Below are positions 61,894 to 64,000 of a stretch of DNA of 64,000 bases, piece after piece; positions within the stretch are counted from its first letter, which is position 1, and each line of letters begins with the position of its first letter. Position numbers and translations under genes: made by a program. The stretch lies in the NCBI GenBank assembly GCA_031581145.1, contig JAVLBP010000005.1, positions 26,767-90,766 of the forward strand. The letters are read 5' to 3'. This stretch comes from UBA8296 sp031581145. Its GTDB lineage: Bacteria > Bacteroidota > Rhodothermia > Balneolales > Balneolaceae. The notes under the pieces are model-generated. The model searched no databases. It worked only from the letters and a program-made list of their open reading frames with translations, and was not told the origin of the DNA.

Positions 61894-64000
61894 ATGAGTA
61901 CATCCAAAATCTGGCTTGTTGGACTCATTGTTTGGGTCTTTGTCGCTTGCTCACCCCAAACCCAAGAGGTTTCTACAACCTCGAAGACGTATCAAAAAGC
62001 GGTCAATGACTTTCGTGTGAGTTTAGCGGCGAGTCAAACCGATGAGTCGAGATTCGCATTCAACAAAATGAATGATGTTGTTCTTGCCTACCCACAAGAG
62101 GCTGCTGCTTGGGCAAACTTGGGGGTCATGGCGATGCGTCAAGGCAATCGAGATTTATCAATATCTAGGTTTGAACGTGCGCTCCAAGAACAACCTGGTC
62201 ATCCTGATATCTTGTGGCTATTTGGCGATGCTCAATCCAGATTTGGTGCCAGCGAAGAGGCCGTAAGTTACTTTGAGCAAGCCATTGGGGCACTCGCCAA
62301 GTTTACTCCATCCAGTGAAGAGATATCTACGGATGCGATGTCCACGGAACCTACATCAACAGATGCGACAGAGCTGGTCCTCACCGAAAGTCTAGCCCGG
62401 TTCCGATATCTCACTGAGCTCGAAAGGCTCGATCCAGTGGCAAATAAAGCCCAAATCCAGTCTGAATTTGAAGTTTTGAGTTCTTTAGAATCCGATAACA
62501 TCGCCTTCTGGACTGAATGGGCTCAATATGCCGCGCAACAAAATGATCTGGAAATGCTGCGCGAATACACTGAGAAATTAATGTCGTGGACGTTTTTGCC
62601 TGCCCAAGCTCAATCGTTTATTCCTCAACTTGAGCAAGCGATATCGCAACAATCTACACAAGACTTAGGTTTGCAGCTATCCCTTCTACGATCACAAATT
62701 GAGCCCCTTGAGCGATTTCAGCGAGATCTTGCACGTATTGCATTGCCTGTGAATGATGTGGGTTTTTTATTGCCGAGTTTTTTGGCGCTCCCACCTTGGA
62801 CGACTACACTCTCTGCAATTGATGACAACACCAAACTCGAAAGAGAACCATACGAGGCTGTTCATCAGGGAGCTGATGCCATCCGGTCTGTCCTTCTTTT
62901 TGAGAGCGAGCCACCTTTCTTGCTTTCACTCCATGGTAACGAGCTCAGATTATTGAATGATCAGCGGCTTGATGTTGAGGTATTCCAGTCGGCACAGGGT
63001 CAAAATCTCGATCAATCACCTAAGGCTTCCACTGTTGACCTTTCCAATCAGCTCCAGCAAGTCGATTTAGATCTTTCGTTTCGAAATAGTTTGGTACTCG
63101 CGGGACAAAATGGATTTCAATATCTACGGCAAACCGAATCGATGACCTTCCAAGACGTCACGTTTGATGTGGGGTTGCCTGAACAAGCCATCAAGCAGCA
63201 ATTCCATGGTGTATGGATTATCGACTTTGAACTCGATGGGGATTTAGACATTCTTGTGTCACCAGTCGGGAAGCGGCCACAAGTCTTTCAGAATAATGGT
63301 GATGGAACCTTATCGTGGTTACAAAATCCATTACCTGACGCACCATTCGATGTTGTGGAAGTTCACGCTACAGACGTAGATCAATCACTCGATCCTGATT
63401 TAGTGATGATGACAGCCGATGGAGAGCTAAGCGTGTTACATAACCAGCGGCGTGGGGTCTACAGACAAACGAGCCAAGCTGCTCTATCTTCAACAGTAGC
63501 TGATGTGGTTACTCTTGACGTGAACCTTGATGGAGACTACGAAATTATTGCTGTGACCGACCAGGGGGTTACGAAAACGTGGTCTCTGCAAACATGGTCA
63601 TGGAGTGCTGATTCGCAGTCCTTTACGGCGCAAACGATTGCATCTTCAGAGGATTCAGGTCAAAAAACACCGACGGATCTATTTAAAGCAGATATCGACA
63701 ATAATGGTGGAGTCGACCTCGTCATTTCCTACTCCACTGAGTCGCCCAATGAGTCGCCCAATAAATCGTCCAATGACTCAGCCAATGAATCAACAGTGTT
63801 CATGCAAAAAGAAGATCTGTCCTATTCGTTATCCTACACTCTTGAGGCTGACATCCAGGGTGTATTTGACGTAGACGGGGACGATCGAATCGATCTTCTT
63901 GGTAAACTCAATTCCTGGATGAGCCTGAGCCCCACTCCCTATAATGCAAGCTCCCTTCGCCTTCGCGCCTCCTCTTCAACAGGGGATGGACGAATCAATT
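61894..64000 (+). CDS. Lipoprotein with TPR-like and FG-GAP/VCBS repeats (cut by window edge)
   Basis: The frame from the ATG at 61894 stays open for 702 codons to the right edge. The leader has a lipobox (WVFVACS, Cys19). Residues about 55-110 are TPR-like (NLGVMAMRQGNRDLSISRFE, LWLFGDAQSRFGASEEA). Further on, FG-GAP/VCBS-type Asp-rich calcium loops appear: DFELDGDLDILV near 447, DVNLDGDYEIIA near 545 and DIDNNGGVDLV near 605. This mix matches surface/periplasmic CRTAC1/VCBS proteins of Bacteroidota-like bacteria, which often end in an ASPIC domain; that part would be outside. A 12-bp tandem repeat (63739-63786) encodes a Ser/Asn-rich linker. Confidence 0.8.
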   Translation, partial: MSTSKIWLVGLIVWVFVACSPQTQEVSTTSKTYQKAVNDFRVSLAASQTDESRFAFNKMNDVVLAYPQEAAAWANLGVMAMRQGNRDLSISRFERALQEQPGHPDILWLFGDAQSRFGASEEAVSYFEQAIGALAKFTPSSEEISTDAMSTEPTSTDATELVLTESLARFRYLTELERLDPVANKAQIQSEFEVLSSLESDNIAFWTEWAQYAAQQNDLEMLREYTEKLMSWTFLPAQAQSFIPQLEQAISQQSTQDLGLQLSLLRSQIEPLERFQRDLARIALPVNDVGFLLPSFLALPPWTTTLSAIDDNTKLEREPYEAVHQGADAIRSVLLFESEPPFLLSLHGNELRLLNDQRLDVEVFQSAQGQNLDQSPKASTVDLSNQLQQVDLDLSFRNSLVLAGQNGFQYLRQTESMTFQDVTFDVGLPEQAIKQQFHGVWIIDFELDGDLDILVSPVGKRPQVFQNNGDGTLSWLQNPLPDAPFDVVEVHATDVDQSLDPDLVMMTADGELSVLHNQRRGVYRQTSQAALSSTVADVVTLDVNLDGDYEIIAVTDQGVTKTWSLQTWSWSADSQSFTAQTIASSEDSGQKTPTDLFKADIDNNGGVDLVISYSTESPNESPNKSSNDSANESTVFMQKEDLSYSLSYTLEADIQGVFDVDGDDRIDLLGKLNSWMSLSPTPYNASSLRLRASSSTGDGRIN
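63739..63786 (+). repeat. 12-bp tandem repeat, 4 copies
   Basis: GAGTCGCCCAAT twice, then AAATCGTCCAAT and GACTCAGCCAAT, encode ESPN, ESPN, KSSN and DSAN in the FG-GAP lipoprotein. In frame. Confidence 0.9.

Overview
The window looks like chromosomal DNA of a free-living, aerobic, Gram-negative bacterium from the Bacteroidota/Rhodothermota/Balneolota group. The group assignment is an inference from several traits. AccD lacks the zinc-ribbon cysteines, as in Bacteroidota. There is a serine palmitoyltransferase-type enzyme. E1-alpha and E1-beta of a 2-oxo acid dehydrogenase are fused. Haem A synthesis genes (ctaA, ctaB) point to aerobic respiration. Many exported proteins carry lipoboxes or Tat-like leaders. 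GC content is intermediate by eye, genes are tightly packed, and neighbours often overlap. No rRNA, CRISPR array or transposase was found.

Layout. Positions 1-27.9 kb are mostly housekeeping: a sensor-type propeller protein (cut by the edge), a CNNM/CorC protein, xseA, pyrC, an exported transglutaminase-like protein, tsaB, accD, obgE, dprA, rpoN, a membrane protein, an Lrp regulator, serS, a disrupted and repaired dusB locus carrying a foreign DUF4838 gene, fbaB, a flippase-like membrane protein, rpsU, a TIGR02757 protein, mutY, an Ig-like exported protein and an SDR. Positions 28-33 kb hold two GT4 glycosyltransferases, a serine palmitoyltransferase-like enzyme and a GNAT protein. Together with the SDR these make a plausible sphingolipid/glycolipid locus. 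Positions 33-41 kb hold fumC, the fused E1, ctaB/ctaA, a phosphopantetheinyl transferase, a MerR regulator and a GT2. Four tRNA genes (Arg, Cys, Glu, His, in transcription order) follow on the minus strand at 41.07-41.50 kb.

Positions 41.7-47.3 kb hold a DUF2452 protein, an AIM24 protein, two unrelated phosphoesterases, mgsA and an S10 peptidase. Positions 47.3-51.1 kb hold a sugar/nucleoside MFS porter, a Gfo/Idh/MocA oxidoreductase and a sugar isomerase-like TIM barrel. Positions 51.1-55.0 kb hold a compact three-gene operon of unknown product: an AsnB-like ligase without a glutaminase nucleophile, a radical SAM protein and a flavin-dependent halogenase/reductase-like protein. Positions 56.2-61.8 kb hold a second sugar operon (TIM barrel, Gfo/Idh/MocA, DUF1080 lipoprotein, GMC oxidoreductase, gluconate dehydrogenase subunit-3-like) that matches the 3-keto-glycoside degradation route. 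A lipoprotein with TPR-like and FG-GAP repeats runs off the right edge.

The most notable signals are four. First, a chimeric dusB flanks a foreign insert with a 418-bp near-identical duplication. Second, the AsnB/radical SAM/flavoenzyme operon has no recognised product. Third, there is a candidate sphingolipid locus. Fourth, short tandem repeats recur through the window: those inside genes have periods divisible by three (12, 15, 18, 27), and those between genes do not (16, 19).
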